DNA from: JBBQXK01 sp038251625
GTDB taxonomy: Bacteria > Pseudomonadota > Alphaproteobacteria > Rhodobacterales > Rhodobacteraceae
Length of the DNA stretch: 64,000 nt
Direction: 5' to 3'
NCBI GenBank assembly: GCA_038251625.1
Contig: JBBSBE010000001.1
Location: forward strand, 36,019-100,018
Both the position numbers and the translations under genes were made by a program. Positions 17,300 through 25,018 of the stretch are shown here, piece by piece. The notes under the pieces were generated by a model that had not been told where the DNA came from, made no database searches, and saw only the letters and a list, made by a program, of their open reading frames with translations. Every line of letters starts with the position of its first letter. Positions within the stretch are counted from its first letter, which is position 1.

Positions 17300-18022
17300 G
17301 AGGCGGTAATAGGCCCAGTCGGGCAGGAACTGGCCAAGGCGGAAGAACCAGGAAAAGACGGTGGGAAAGCTTTTCTTGAATTCGTCGGTCAGCATCAGAT
17401 CGAACATCGCGCGCGCGGCCTCTTCGGGTTCCATGAGGAAGGGCATCTTGAAATCGTTCTTTTCTGTCAGCCGCGTCCGGATGAAACCGGGGTTGGCCAC
17501 CTGCACCGTCACGCCCGATCCGCGCAAATCGCAGTAGAGCGATTCTGCCAGGGCCATCGTTCCTGCTTTCGAGGCGGCATAGCCGATGGCGCCCGGCAGC
17601 CCGCGAAAGGCGGAAAGCGACCCGGTGATCACCACATGCCCCCGGTCCCGCGCCACCATCGCGGGAAGCGCCGCCCCCACTACGCGCATGGCGCCCAGAA
17701 AGTTGATGTTGGCCATGGATTCGGCCTTTTCGGCATCCCACTCCTGCGCCGTCATCGGCCAATAGACACCGGCCAGAAAGACCACGCCGTCGATCTCACC
17801 CACTTCCGCAGCCGCAGCCTGCACCGATGCGGTGTCCGCCACATCGCACGTGACCGCGCGGGCCCGACCCGGCATGGTTGCCACAGCCTCGGCCAGCCGG
17901 TCGGGCGAGCGGGCAGAGAGGATCACCTCTGCCCCCGCGCCCGACATCATGCGCGCGAGTGCGAGGCCCAACCCCTCGCTCGCCCCGACGAGCCAATAGC
18001 GCTTGCCTGCAAAATCTCTCAC
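17282..18022 (-). CDS. SDR-family oxidoreductase, last gene of the RpoE-linked operon
   Basis: 246 residues. The classical short-chain dehydrogenase pattern is visible: VGASEGLGLALA cofactor loop (GxxxGxG), FLAGVYWP in place of NNAG, Ser in ITGSLSAFRG, and YAASKAG (Y-x3-K). Specificity is for a lipid-like or unknown alcohol. Start GTG 18022 overlaps the DUF3833 stop by 4 bp (GTGA). Its position corresponds, from memory, to RSP1087 at the far end of the Rhodobacter sphaeroides sigma-E operon, which is induced by singlet oxygen. Confidence 0.85.
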   Translation of the reverse strand: MRDFAGKRYWLVGASEGLGLALARMMSGAGAEVILSARSPDRLAEAVATMPGRARAVTCDVADTASVQAAAAEVGEIDGVVFLAGVYWPMTAQEWDAEKAESMANINFLGAMRVVGAALPAMVARDRGHVVITGSLSAFRGLPGAIGYAASKAGTMALAESLYCDLRGSGVTVQVANPGFIRTRLTEKNDFKMPFLMEPEEAARAMFDLMLTDEFKKSFPTVFSWFFRLGQFLPDWAYYRLFAPRS

Positions 18023-18585
18023 GCGATCCCCTCCTTCGGGCGCATCGTGGCCACCAGTTCGGCAACCTTGATGCCGAATTTGCGAAACTGGCTGCGGTTC
18101 ATGATGGCGCCGTTTTCCATGAGGTACATCCAGTCCGTCACATCCAGAACGTGCCCGCCCGCATCGTCCGCAAGTTTTATGCGATAGCGCAGAACCACGC
18201 CCGGCCCTTCCGCCTGACCCGACCCCACGCCCACGACATCGGGCGCTTCCGCCCGGATCGCGCCGTCATTGCCAAGGCTCAGCGTCCAGCAGCGTTCCTG
18301 CACCGATCCGCTGTCATAACGAAAGACCTCGCGCAGGGTTCCTGTGTTCCCCTCCCAATCGCCCTGCATGTCCGCCACAAAGCGCGAGGCGACGCGGCCC
18401 GTGGGGCCGTAGATCACCCCTTCGCATTGGATCGGCCCGGCCAGATGCTTGCGCAGGTCGAACGTCGGGCCTTTGCCGGCAAGATCGGCAGAGGTCTGGC
18501 TGCGAAAGGTCATGGTGCGGGCATGCAGCATCACGATGCCAAGCATCAGGACCATGCCGAGGATCAGCGTCAAGATGGGGGTCAA
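18019..18585 (-). CDS. DUF3833-family membrane-anchored protein
   Basis: About 188 residues. An N-terminal hydrophobic anchor (LTPILTLILGMVLMLGIVML) is followed by a soluble domain with DLRKHLAGPIQCEGVIYGPTG, RFVADMQGDWEG and DVTDWMYLMENGAIMNRS, the conserved DUF3833 pattern. No biochemical role is firmly known; the family travels with DUF1365 and CFA-type lipid genes. TTG at 18585 is chosen because GGAGG lies about 9-10 nt upstream and it falls just after the transporter stop. A longer in-frame ATG at 18633 would lie inside the transporter gene. Confidence 0.75.
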   Translation of the reverse strand: MTPILTLILGMVLMLGIVMLHARTMTFRSQTSADLAGKGPTFDLRKHLAGPIQCEGVIYGPTGRVASRFVADMQGDWEGNTGTLREVFRYDSGSVQERCWTLSLGNDGAIRAEAPDVVGVGSGQAEGPGVVLRYRIKLADDAGGHVLDVTDWMYLMENGAIMNRSQFRKFGIKVAELVATMRPKEGIA

Positions 18586-18589
18586 GGCG

Positions 18590-19831
18590 TCATGCCTCCG
18601 GGACAGGGGTTGCCAGCAAGAGGGCGATGGCAACCAGTTTCAGGGCGCAGGGAAGGGCTGCGTAGAGAAGTGACAAGAGAAAAAGGGCATTTTCGGGGTT
18701 TTCTGCACCTGCCGTAAAGCCGCTCGCGGCCAGTGCAGGGAAAAGGGCGGCAGCCGCGAAAGCGAGGGTGATCTTGGAGGCAAAGGACCACAGGCCGAAA
18801 GCCACAGCCTCGCCCCCGAAGCGCGCGGACAGGTGGCGGGCAAAGATGGCAGGGAGCAGCACCATGTCAGCGCCAAGGGCGGCACCCGACGCAGCGCAGA
18901 TCAGGGCAAAGGCGGCCACATCGCCCGCGCCCAGCGTCAGTGCAAAGAGGAAGGCCGCGATGGCCAGCGACATGCCCGCCAATAGCACGCGTTTTGGGCC
19001 AAAGCGCGTGGCAGCGCGGCTCCACACCGGGGTGGAGGCGGCAGCGGCAAGGAAGAAAAGCAGAAGGAGCGGGCCTTCGAGGCCGGGTGCTGCAAGGCGG
19101 CTTTCGACGAAGAACAGGAAGAGGGTGGATGTCACGGCCACGGGCGCCGCGTTCACCAGCGCCAGCACCAAAAGGCGCCGCGCCATCGGGTCGGCCAGCA
19201 CAAGGTGCAGGCTTGGCGCCTGCTCGATCGGCGCCGCGCGCCATTCGCCGCGCATGGCAAGGGTGGCCACAAGCGCCAGCGCTGCAAACCCGGCGGCGAA
19301 AAGCGCGAAGGGCCGGTCCGTCACCCCCGCCAGCGCCACAGGGGCCACGGCAGCCACCGATATGCCAAGAAGCGAGCCGCCCTCGCGCCATCCGGCAAGG
19401 CGCAGGTGCCCCGCATCGCCCAGACTGCGCGCCTTTTGCACGCCTTGGGCATAAAAGCAGATCGTCAGAAACGAAAAGGCGGAAAAGAGGCCGGTCAGCG
19501 TCAGCGCAAACCATGCCAGCGGGGCCATCGGAGCGGGTACGGCAAAGAGGCCGAGCATGGATACGGCCATCAGCGCAGCAGCCCCTGCCACCATTGCCTG
19601 ACGGTGTGCCCGGCCCCGTTCGGCCAGCCATCCGAGCGCCGGATCCTGCACCATATCGAAAAGCCGCAAGCCGAAGAGAACAAGGCCAAGCGTCGTCAGG
19701 CTGACGCCGTAGGTATCGACAAAGAACTTAGGTGCGTGGATGTAGATGGGCAGCCCCGCGCTGGCGATGAGGGCCGCAAAGAGCGACCAGGCAGGCAGCC
19801 GGTTCGAGGCGACCATCGGCAGCGCCGTCAT
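18590..19831 (-). CDS. MFS/GPH-type transporter
   Basis: 413 residues with about 12 hydrophobic spans. The first loop, DMVQDPALGWLAERG, matches the D-x2-x-D-P-x2-G-x2-aD/ER motif of glycoside-pentoside-hexuronide (MelB-like) symporters. Starts at ATG 19831, overlapping the DUF1365 stop by 4 bp (ATGA). The substrate is unknown. In this operon context it may move a lipid or lipid precursor rather than a sugar. From memory it corresponds to RSP1089 of R. sphaeroides. Confidence 0.85.
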   Translation of the reverse strand: MTALPMVASNRLPAWSLFAALIASAGLPIYIHAPKFFVDTYGVSLTTLGLVLFGLRLFDMVQDPALGWLAERGRAHRQAMVAGAAALMAVSMLGLFAVPAPMAPLAWFALTLTGLFSAFSFLTICFYAQGVQKARSLGDAGHLRLAGWREGGSLLGISVAAVAPVALAGVTDRPFALFAAGFAALALVATLAMRGEWRAAPIEQAPSLHLVLADPMARRLLVLALVNAAPVAVTSTLFLFFVESRLAAPGLEGPLLLLFFLAAAASTPVWSRAATRFGPKRVLLAGMSLAIAAFLFALTLGAGDVAAFALICAASGAALGADMVLLPAIFARHLSARFGGEAVAFGLWSFASKITLAFAAAALFPALAASGFTAGAENPENALFLLSLLYAALPCALKLVAIALLLATPVPEA

Positions 19832-20580
19832 CGCGTCACCTCATCCACCGGGGGCACGGGACGGTTGCGATAGCGCGCACCCTTCAGCGCCAGCCGCAAT
19901 GCCTGCCAGTGGATCAGCGCCAGCACACGGCGCGAGCCGAAGGGGCGGCGCAGGCAAGCCGACAGGATGCCGCGCGTACTGAGCGCCCGACGCGGGCCGA
20001 TGAGATTGGTAAAAACCCCGCCTTCCCCATTCGTGTGGTCGATCCAGACCCCGATCCTTTCGGGCCGGATGTCGAACCGGAACCGGTACGTCCCGCCAAT
20101 GGGTTGGAACGGCGAGACGTGGAATACCTTGCGCGCGTCCAGCGTATCCTCGGGCCGGATCGGGGCTAGATCCTCGCGGTGGCAAAGGTAGGAATGGCGG
20201 TCACCGAAAGTGTTGGAAACCTCGGCAATGGCGACCCGCAGGGCGCCATCCGCATCGTGGCACAGCCAGAACGAGACCGGATTGAACACATGGCCCAACA
20301 CGCGGGGCTGAGCCAACAGCAGGATACGCGCAGCGCCCGGCAGGCCATGCGCCGCCAACACCTCGCGCGCCCATTCCGCACCGCGCCCAGCCTTGGGCGC
20401 ACCGCCGTGATCGCAGTCATGGACGGAAAGCAGGTTCCAGCGGTTGCGGGAAAAGAACGGGCGCGGCGTCGCCGTTTCGGGATCAAGCAGCAGGTAATCC
20501 ACGCCATAGCGAAAGCTGTTGGCCACCGCCCCCTTTCGCCCGTGAAAGGTCTCGCCCGCGATATGATCGACCGTGCTCAC
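19828..20580 (-). CDS. DUF1365-family protein
   Basis: 250 residues. Near the N-terminus is GETFHGRKGAVANSFRYGVDYLLLD, with the His-Gly-Arg-x4-xNxFxY signature. Later come LLLAQPRVLGHVFNPVSFWLC, VSNTFGDRHSYL and KVFHVSPFQPIGGTYRF. DUF1365 proteins accompany FAD oxidoreductases and cyclopropane-fatty-acid-synthase-type methyltransferases and are implicated in unusual fatty acid formation. The start is GTG 20580, in a GTGA overlap with the FAD oxidoreductase stop. A longer frame to 20682 lies entirely inside the upstream gene and is rejected. No methyltransferase gene of the CFA type accompanies it here. Confidence 0.88.
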   Translation of the reverse strand: MSTVDHIAGETFHGRKGAVANSFRYGVDYLLLDPETATPRPFFSRNRWNLLSVHDCDHGGAPKAGRGAEWAREVLAAHGLPGAARILLLAQPRVLGHVFNPVSFWLCHDADGALRVAIAEVSNTFGDRHSYLCHREDLAPIRPEDTLDARKVFHVSPFQPIGGTYRFRFDIRPERIGVWIDHTNGEGGVFTNLIGPRRALSTRGILSACLRRPFGSRRVLALIHWQALRLALKGARYRNRPVPPVDEVTR

Positions 20581-21866
20581 GCGGCGATCCGGGCCTTGGC
20601 GCGCATCGCCTCGACCACATCGACGGCGCTGGCAAACCCATCTTCGTGAAATCCGTCCCGCATCCACGCCCCGCAGAACCATGTGGCGTGGCCCCCGTTC
20701 ATTGCGCGGATCTGGGCACGTCCCGCCTCGGCGGCCAGATCGTAGACCGGGTGGCGGAAGCTCACCACATCGTGGATCAACTCGGGCCGGATCGGGCGGT
20801 TGGTGTTGAGCGTGACAAACAGCGGATCGTCCATCGGGATGGGCTGCAGCGAATTCATCCAGTAGGTGAGGTCGATGCGTTCGGGTCTTGGCCCCGTCCC
20901 CTCGACATAGTTCCAGCTTGCCCAGGCGGCGCGACGGCGCGGCATCAGGCTGGCATCGGCGTGCAGCACGGCCTCATTCGGCTGGTAGCGCACCGATGAC
21001 AGGGCCGCGCGCTCTTGCGGGGTGGGATCGGCCAGCATGGACAGGGTATCGTCGGAATGGGTGGCAAAGACCACCTCGTCAAACGCTTCCCATTCCCCGC
21101 CTTGCGCCCGCACGAACGCCCCGCCCTCTGCACGCCGCACGCCAGCCACGGGTGCGCCAAGCCGAAGATCAACGCTTTCAGCCACCAAAGCCGCCTGCAG
21201 GCGCTTCACATATTCGACCGATCCACCCCGCACGGTGTGCCACTGATGCTGGCCGGTATGCGACAGGAGGGCGTGATTCTCGAAAAACCGGATCATCGCC
21301 TGCGCCGGAAAATCGAGGATACCCTGCGACGGGGTCGACCAGATCGCACCCGACAGGGGCAGGATGAAATAGTCGCGAAACCACGCCCCCGTGCCGAGAT
21401 CGCGCAGAAATTCGCCAATGGTCAGACCGGGGTTTTCTGTGGCCTGCAGTGCCCGGGCATTGAAGCGGAAGATATCGCGCAACATGCCCAGATAGCGCGG
21501 GTTTGCGATGTTGCGGCGCTGGGCAAAGACCGCGTTCAGGTTCTTCAGGCCGTATTCCAGCCGCCCCCCCGCGATGGATGCGCCAAAGCTCATGTCCGAC
21601 AGCGCGGTGGGCACGCCAAGATCGTCGAAAAGGCGGACGAGATGCGGATAGTTCACGTGGTTGTAGACGATGAAACCGGTATCGACAGGCTGGTCGCCCC
21701 GCTTGCCCGCCAGGACCGTCCGCGCATGCCCGCCCAGCCGCCGTTCTGCCTCATACAGCACCACCGCATGGTCGCGCGCCAGAAGATGCGCAGCCGCCAT
21801 GCCAGAGATTCCTCCGCCGATGACAGCGATACGGCGCGGGGTAGAACCAGCAACTTCGAAAGGCAT
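20577..21866 (-). CDS. FAD-dependent amine-oxidase-like oxidoreductase, first gene of the RpoE-linked operon
   Basis: 429 residues. N-terminal FAD-binding IAVIGGGISGMAAAHLLA is followed by VLYEAERRLGGHARTV. Further on, DTGFIVYNHVNYPHLVRLFDDLGV and the C-terminal HDVVSFRHPVYDLAA and GGHATWFCGAWMRDGFHEDGFASAV match the flavoprotein partner of DUF1365. Start ATG 21866 follows ACAGGAAATCGACA. A longer in-frame ATG at 21956 would lie upstream of the promoter identified at 21892-21921, whose expected transcription start is about 20 nt before 21866. Predicted role: redox modification of membrane fatty acids in the singlet-oxygen response (inferred from context). Confidence 0.9.
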   Translation of the reverse strand: MPFEVAGSTPRRIAVIGGGISGMAAAHLLARDHAVVLYEAERRLGGHARTVLAGKRGDQPVDTGFIVYNHVNYPHLVRLFDDLGVPTALSDMSFGASIAGGRLEYGLKNLNAVFAQRRNIANPRYLGMLRDIFRFNARALQATENPGLTIGEFLRDLGTGAWFRDYFILPLSGAIWSTPSQGILDFPAQAMIRFFENHALLSHTGQHQWHTVRGGSVEYVKRLQAALVAESVDLRLGAPVAGVRRAEGGAFVRAQGGEWEAFDEVVFATHSDDTLSMLADPTPQERAALSSVRYQPNEAVLHADASLMPRRRAAWASWNYVEGTGPRPERIDLTYWMNSLQPIPMDDPLFVTLNTNRPIRPELIHDVVSFRHPVYDLAAEAGRAQIRAMNGGHATWFCGAWMRDGFHEDGFASAVDVVEAMRAKARIAA

Positions 21867-21891
21867 TGTCGATTTCCTGTTTTTGTCTGGT

Positions 21892-21921
21892 TTTTTACGG
21901 CGCCGAGCTGTGTCTGGATCA
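21892..21921 (-). promoter_or_regulatory. Sigma-E (RpoE)-type promoter for the FAD/DUF1365 operon
   Basis: On the minus strand, -35 TGATCC (21921-21916), an 18-bp spacer and -10 TAAAAA (21897-21892). This fits the R. sphaeroides RpoE consensus as I remember it (TGATCC, N18, TA-rich). The predicted start lies about 20 nt before ATG 21866. Confidence 0.75.
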
Positions 21922-21994
21922 CTGACACTTTTATTGTCCGATTTTTCTGACACCACCTCTTGACGATCCGTTTCGATGCTTCATCTCGCCCCAG

Positions 21995-22024
21995 TGATCC
22001 GACTGCGGGCCAGCATCGTAGAAT
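21995..22024 (+). promoter_or_regulatory. Sigma-E (RpoE)-type autoregulatory promoter for rpoE-chrR
   Basis: -35 TGATCC at 21995-22000, an 18-bp spacer and -10 TAGAAT at 22019-22024. It has the same -35 and spacer as the divergent promoter 74 bp away. It implies a leader of roughly 100 nt before the chosen rpoE start at 22128. Confidence 0.75.
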
Positions 22025-22127
22025 GATCATGATGTTCGAAGCCAATCTGGGCGATAAATGGGATGCACCGTCTTCGGGGCCGCCATATGGTGCGACCTTC
22101 CTTGAAACGGGCAAGCATCAGGACGCC

Positions 22128-22673
22128 ATGGTTGTGACAACGGAAGAGACGGATTGGGCGGCGCTTCTGATGCGTGTGCGCGATAGGCAGGACAGGGTGG
22201 CCTTTGCGGCGCTCTTTCGGCATTTCGCACCGCGGATCAAGGGCTTTCTGATCAAGTCCGGAGCCAGTCCTTCGCTGGCCGAGGAATGTGCGCAAGAGGT
22301 CATGGCGGTGCTGTGGCAGAAGGCACATCTTTTTGATCCCGCGCGGGCATCGGTGGCGACTTGGGTCTTCACCATCGCGCGGAACCGCCGGATCGATGCC
22401 TTGCGCAAATCGCGCAGGCCAGAGCCGGAAGACCTGCCTTGGGGGCCGGAGCCTGAACCCGATCAGGCCGAGGCGCTCGAGATGCAACAAGAGACTGAAC
22501 GGCTGGGCGAAGCACTTGCCCGGTTGCCCGAAAAACAGCGCACGCTGATCGAACGGGCCTATTTCGGCGACCTCTCGCACAGCGAGATCGCAGCCGAGAC
22601 GGGCCTTCCCTTGGGAACGATCAAGTCGCGCATTCGCCTGGCGCTTGACCGTTTGCGCCACCACATGAGTTGA
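22128..22673 (+). CDS. rpoE: ECF sigma factor RpoE (singlet-oxygen response)
   Basis: 181 residues. Region 2 reads FRHFAPRIKGFLIKSGAS, EECAQEVMAVLWQKAHLFDPARASVATWVFTIARNRRIDALRK; only short parts are needed (ASVATWVFTIARNRRID). Region 4 reads LPEKQRTLIERAYFGDLSHSEIAAETGLPLGTIKSRIRLAL. This is the ECF group paired with ChrR-type zinc anti-sigmas. ATG 22128 has CAGGAC at good spacing and gives the usual length, and it lies downstream of the sigma-E promoter. Longer readings from 21960 would start upstream of that promoter. chrR follows after 12 bp. The factor is held by ChrR and released on singlet oxygen. Confidence 0.93.
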   Translation: MVVTTEETDWAALLMRVRDRQDRVAFAALFRHFAPRIKGFLIKSGASPSLAEECAQEVMAVLWQKAHLFDPARASVATWVFTIARNRRIDALRKSRRPEPEDLPWGPEPEPDQAEALEMQQETERLGEALARLPEKQRTLIERAYFGDLSHSEIAAETGLPLGTIKSRIRLALDRLRHHMS

Positions 22674-22685
22674 AAGCTGCTTAGA

Positions 22686-23330
22686 ATGACCATCCGCCAC
22701 CATCTGTCCGATCCCATCCTGCTGTCTTACTCGGCAGGCGAGTTGCCCGAGGCGTTCAGCCTGGTCGTCGCCACGCATCTTTCCATGTGTGACGAATGCC
22801 GGGCGCGGGCCGGCGCTTTTGACGCCATCGGCGGGAACGTGATCGAGCATTGCATGGCAGAGATGGCCGACAGCGCGATGGATGCCGCGATGGCGCGGAT
22901 CACCGGCCTGCCCGTCGGCGCGAAGCCCGCCATTGCCCCTCGCGGCGATGCCGGTCTGCCAGGGCCTTTGGTAGATTATATCGGCGGTGGTCTGGAGTCC
23001 GTGAAATGGCGTTCGCTCGGGATGGGTGTGCGCCATGCCGTGCTGCCGACCGAAAAGGGCGCGACGGCGCGGCTTCTCTATATTCCGGCCGGGCAGGCGA
23101 TGCCCGATCACGGGCATGGCGGCACCGAACTGACGCTGGTGCTGCGGGGGGCGTTTATGGACGGCGACGCGCGGTTTGCGGCGGGCGATCTGGAGATTGC
23201 GGACGAAAGCACCAACCATACGCCGGTAGCGGACGCCGGGGATGATTGCATCTGCCTTGTGGCTGCCGATGCCAAGCTGCGATTCTCTGGCCTGATCCCG
23301 CGCCTGGCGCAGCCTTTCTTTCGCATCTGA
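22686..23330 (+). CDS. chrR: ChrR, zinc-dependent anti-sigma factor with cupin domain
   Basis: 214 residues, two domains. The N-terminal anti-sigma domain has His6, His31, Cys35 and Cys38 at exactly the positions I recall as zinc ligands in R. sphaeroides ChrR (MTIRHH..., ATHLSMCDEC). The C-terminal cupin-like domain (from about 105) has His142, His144, Glu148 and His178, plus Cys188/Cys190, each one residue later than the R. sphaeroides numbering. The zinc form binds and silences RpoE; singlet oxygen leads to loss of ChrR and induction. It is co-transcribed with rpoE. Confidence 0.93.
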   Translation: MTIRHHLSDPILLSYSAGELPEAFSLVVATHLSMCDECRARAGAFDAIGGNVIEHCMAEMADSAMDAAMARITGLPVGAKPAIAPRGDAGLPGPLVDYIGGGLESVKWRSLGMGVRHAVLPTEKGATARLLYIPAGQAMPDHGHGGTELTLVLRGAFMDGDARFAAGDLEIADESTNHTPVADAGDDCICLVAADAKLRFSGLIPRLAQPFFRI

Positions 23331-23336
23331 GGCCGT

Positions 23337-23867
23337 TCAGACGTCAAGAGAAACGGCGATCAGCGGCGTATCGCCGCGGAACATGACCGCGCCCTGCGTA
23401 AGCAAAAGATCAAAGGATGCCAAGCGCATCACGCCACCATTGACGGTGGCGATCCCCGCGAATGGTGCAAAGAGCGCGACAGTATCGCCGCGAACCTGCG
23501 CCGCATCAGCCGCCCGAACCTCGACGCCAACCTGCCCCCGCGCCACCATCACGTTGAAATCGCGGCTGGGGGCGGTCACCCCTTCGGCCTCGACCGCAAA
23601 ATCACCCGCAAAGACGATGGGCTGCATCGGGTCAGCCCTGAGGCGCAACCCCTCGCCCACCAGATCGAAGCCTGGCCCGTCGATCACAGTCAGGCTGCGA
23701 TCAATATCGGGAAAGCGCGAAAAGGGGCCATTTTCGGCCACCGTCGCCACCGAAAGCCGCCAGAGCATTCCCTGCGGACGGTCATGGCGAAAGAGTTCCA
23801 GTGTCTCTCCCCGGCCATTTGCCCAAGGCTGCACCTTGTAGTCTTTCTGGGTCAGGTGGCGGATCAT
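23337..23867 (-). CDS. hutD: HutD-family protein
   Basis: 176 residues with the HutD/Ves cupin pattern: PWANGRGETLELFRHD near the N-terminus, LWRLSVATVAENGPFSRFPDIDRSLTVIDG, and a C-terminal beta-rich half. HutD is associated with histidine-utilisation operons, where it is thought to limit or fine-tune hut expression, but no hut gene is nearby here. It instead overlaps rmuC by 4 bp (ATGA), so it is expressed with a DNA-repair operon. Functional meaning of this linkage is unknown. Confidence 0.85.
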   Translation of the reverse strand: MIRHLTQKDYKVQPWANGRGETLELFRHDRPQGMLWRLSVATVAENGPFSRFPDIDRSLTVIDGPGFDLVGEGLRLRADPMQPIVFAGDFAVEAEGVTAPSRDFNVMVARGQVGVEVRAADAAQVRGDTVALFAPFAGIATVNGGVMRLASFDLLLTQGAVMFRGDTPLIAVSLDV

Positions 23868-25018
23868 TCGGCGGCCCGCCCGGGCAAGGGGGTTGGCGCA
23901 TCCGCCGCCATCTCTTCAAAATCGAAACTGTCGAGGCGGGCCGCGCGCTTGCCCGCCCGCTCGGCTGCGGTAGAGATGCCATCCAGATCTGCGCGCGCCT
24001 GGCCGAAATGGGTGTTCAGCTTGTCCACCCGTTCGACTACGATTTCCACGTCGCGGTGCAACTGGCGCAGCGCAGTTCGGATCGCGCCCGCCTGTTCGCG
24101 CATCCGCGCATCCTTCAGTATCGCGCGCATCGTGTTGAGCGTCGCCATGCAGGTTGTGGGCGACACGATCCAGACCTTGGCCGCGAACCCCTCGCGCACG
24201 ACATCGCCGAAATTGGCGTGAAGCTCGGCATAGATCGCCTCGGACGGCAGGAACATCAGCGCGCCATCGGCGGTCTCACCATCGAGGATATAGCGTTCCG
24301 CGATGGCCTTGATATGCACGCGCACGGCGGCGCGGAAAGCGCGCGCAGCGTCCTGCACCTGCGCGGGCGTGGCGGCGCGCCGCATCGCCTCGTAGCTTTC
24401 CAGCGGGAACTTGGCGTCGATCACGATAGGCCCGGGCGGATTGGGCAGATGGATCAGGCAGTCCGCCCGCTTGCCGTTCGACAGCGTGGCCTGCATCGCA
24501 TAGGCATCAGGCGGCAGAGCCTTGCGGACCAGATCGTTCAACTGGATCTCGCCAAAGGCCCCCCGCGCTTGCTTGTTGGACAGGATGTCCTGCAAGGAAA
24601 TCACCGAGCCTGACAGTTTTTCGATATTAGCCTGTGCGCGGTCGATGGTTTCCAGACGCTGCTGCAGATCGCCAAGGCTGCGCGCGGTGCGGGTGGACGA
24701 TCCTTGCAGGCTTTCGGTCATCCCCCTGGCCACTTCGGCCAGCCGCGCCTCCATCAACTGGATCATGGCGCCCTGGCTTGCCGCCTGCGCCTCTGACACG
24801 TGGGTCAGGCCACCGGCCAGGCGTTCCTGCCCTTCTCCCAACGCCTCTACCCGCCGCGCCATCCAGCCGATTTCCTGGCCCAAGGGGGCCACCGCGCGAC
24901 TCGCGCGCAGCGATGCGCGCAATGTAAGAAGCAGGATCAGGACCAGCACGACAAGCGCCACAGCCCCGAGAAGGCGAGGGTCATCCAAGGGATAGCTCTG
25001 GCTGCCGATCTGGATCAT
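23864..25018 (-). CDS. rmuC: RmuC-family protein (DNA recombination/repair)
   Basis: 384 residues. There is an N-terminal hydrophobic segment (LLGAVALVVLVLILLLTL), then a heptad-rich region to about residue 150 (AEVARGMTESLQG, LGDLQQRLETIDRAQANIEKLSG). The RmuC nuclease-like core follows: GAFGEIQLNDLV, GKRADCLIHLPN, IVIDAKFPLESYEAM, HIKAIAERYI, ALMFLPSEAIYAEL, VWIVSPTTCMATLNT. RmuC limits inversion at short repeats; the PD-(D/E)xK-like core is inferred from family. The start is ATG 25018, in a 4-bp ATGA overlap with mutL. Confidence 0.92.
   Translation of the reverse strand: MIQIGSQSYPLDDPRLLGAVALVVLVLILLLTLRASLRASRAVAPLGQEIGWMARRVEALGEGQERLAGGLTHVSEAQAASQGAMIQLMEARLAEVARGMTESLQGSSTRTARSLGDLQQRLETIDRAQANIEKLSGSVISLQDILSNKQARGAFGEIQLNDLVRKALPPDAYAMQATLSNGKRADCLIHLPNPPGPIVIDAKFPLESYEAMRRAATPAQVQDAARAFRAAVRVHIKAIAERYILDGETADGALMFLPSEAIYAELHANFGDVVREGFAAKVWIVSPTTCMATLNTMRAILKDARMREQAGAIRTALRQLHRDVEIVVERVDKLNTHFGQARADLDGISTAAERAGKRAARLDSFDFEEMAADAPTPLPGRAAE

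Noticed and set aside
21960..22127. N-terminal extension of RpoE to 21960
   Set aside because: It would start upstream of the sigma-E promoter at 21995-22024 and gives a non-conserved 56-residue extension; ATG 22128 has a good ribosome site and normal length.
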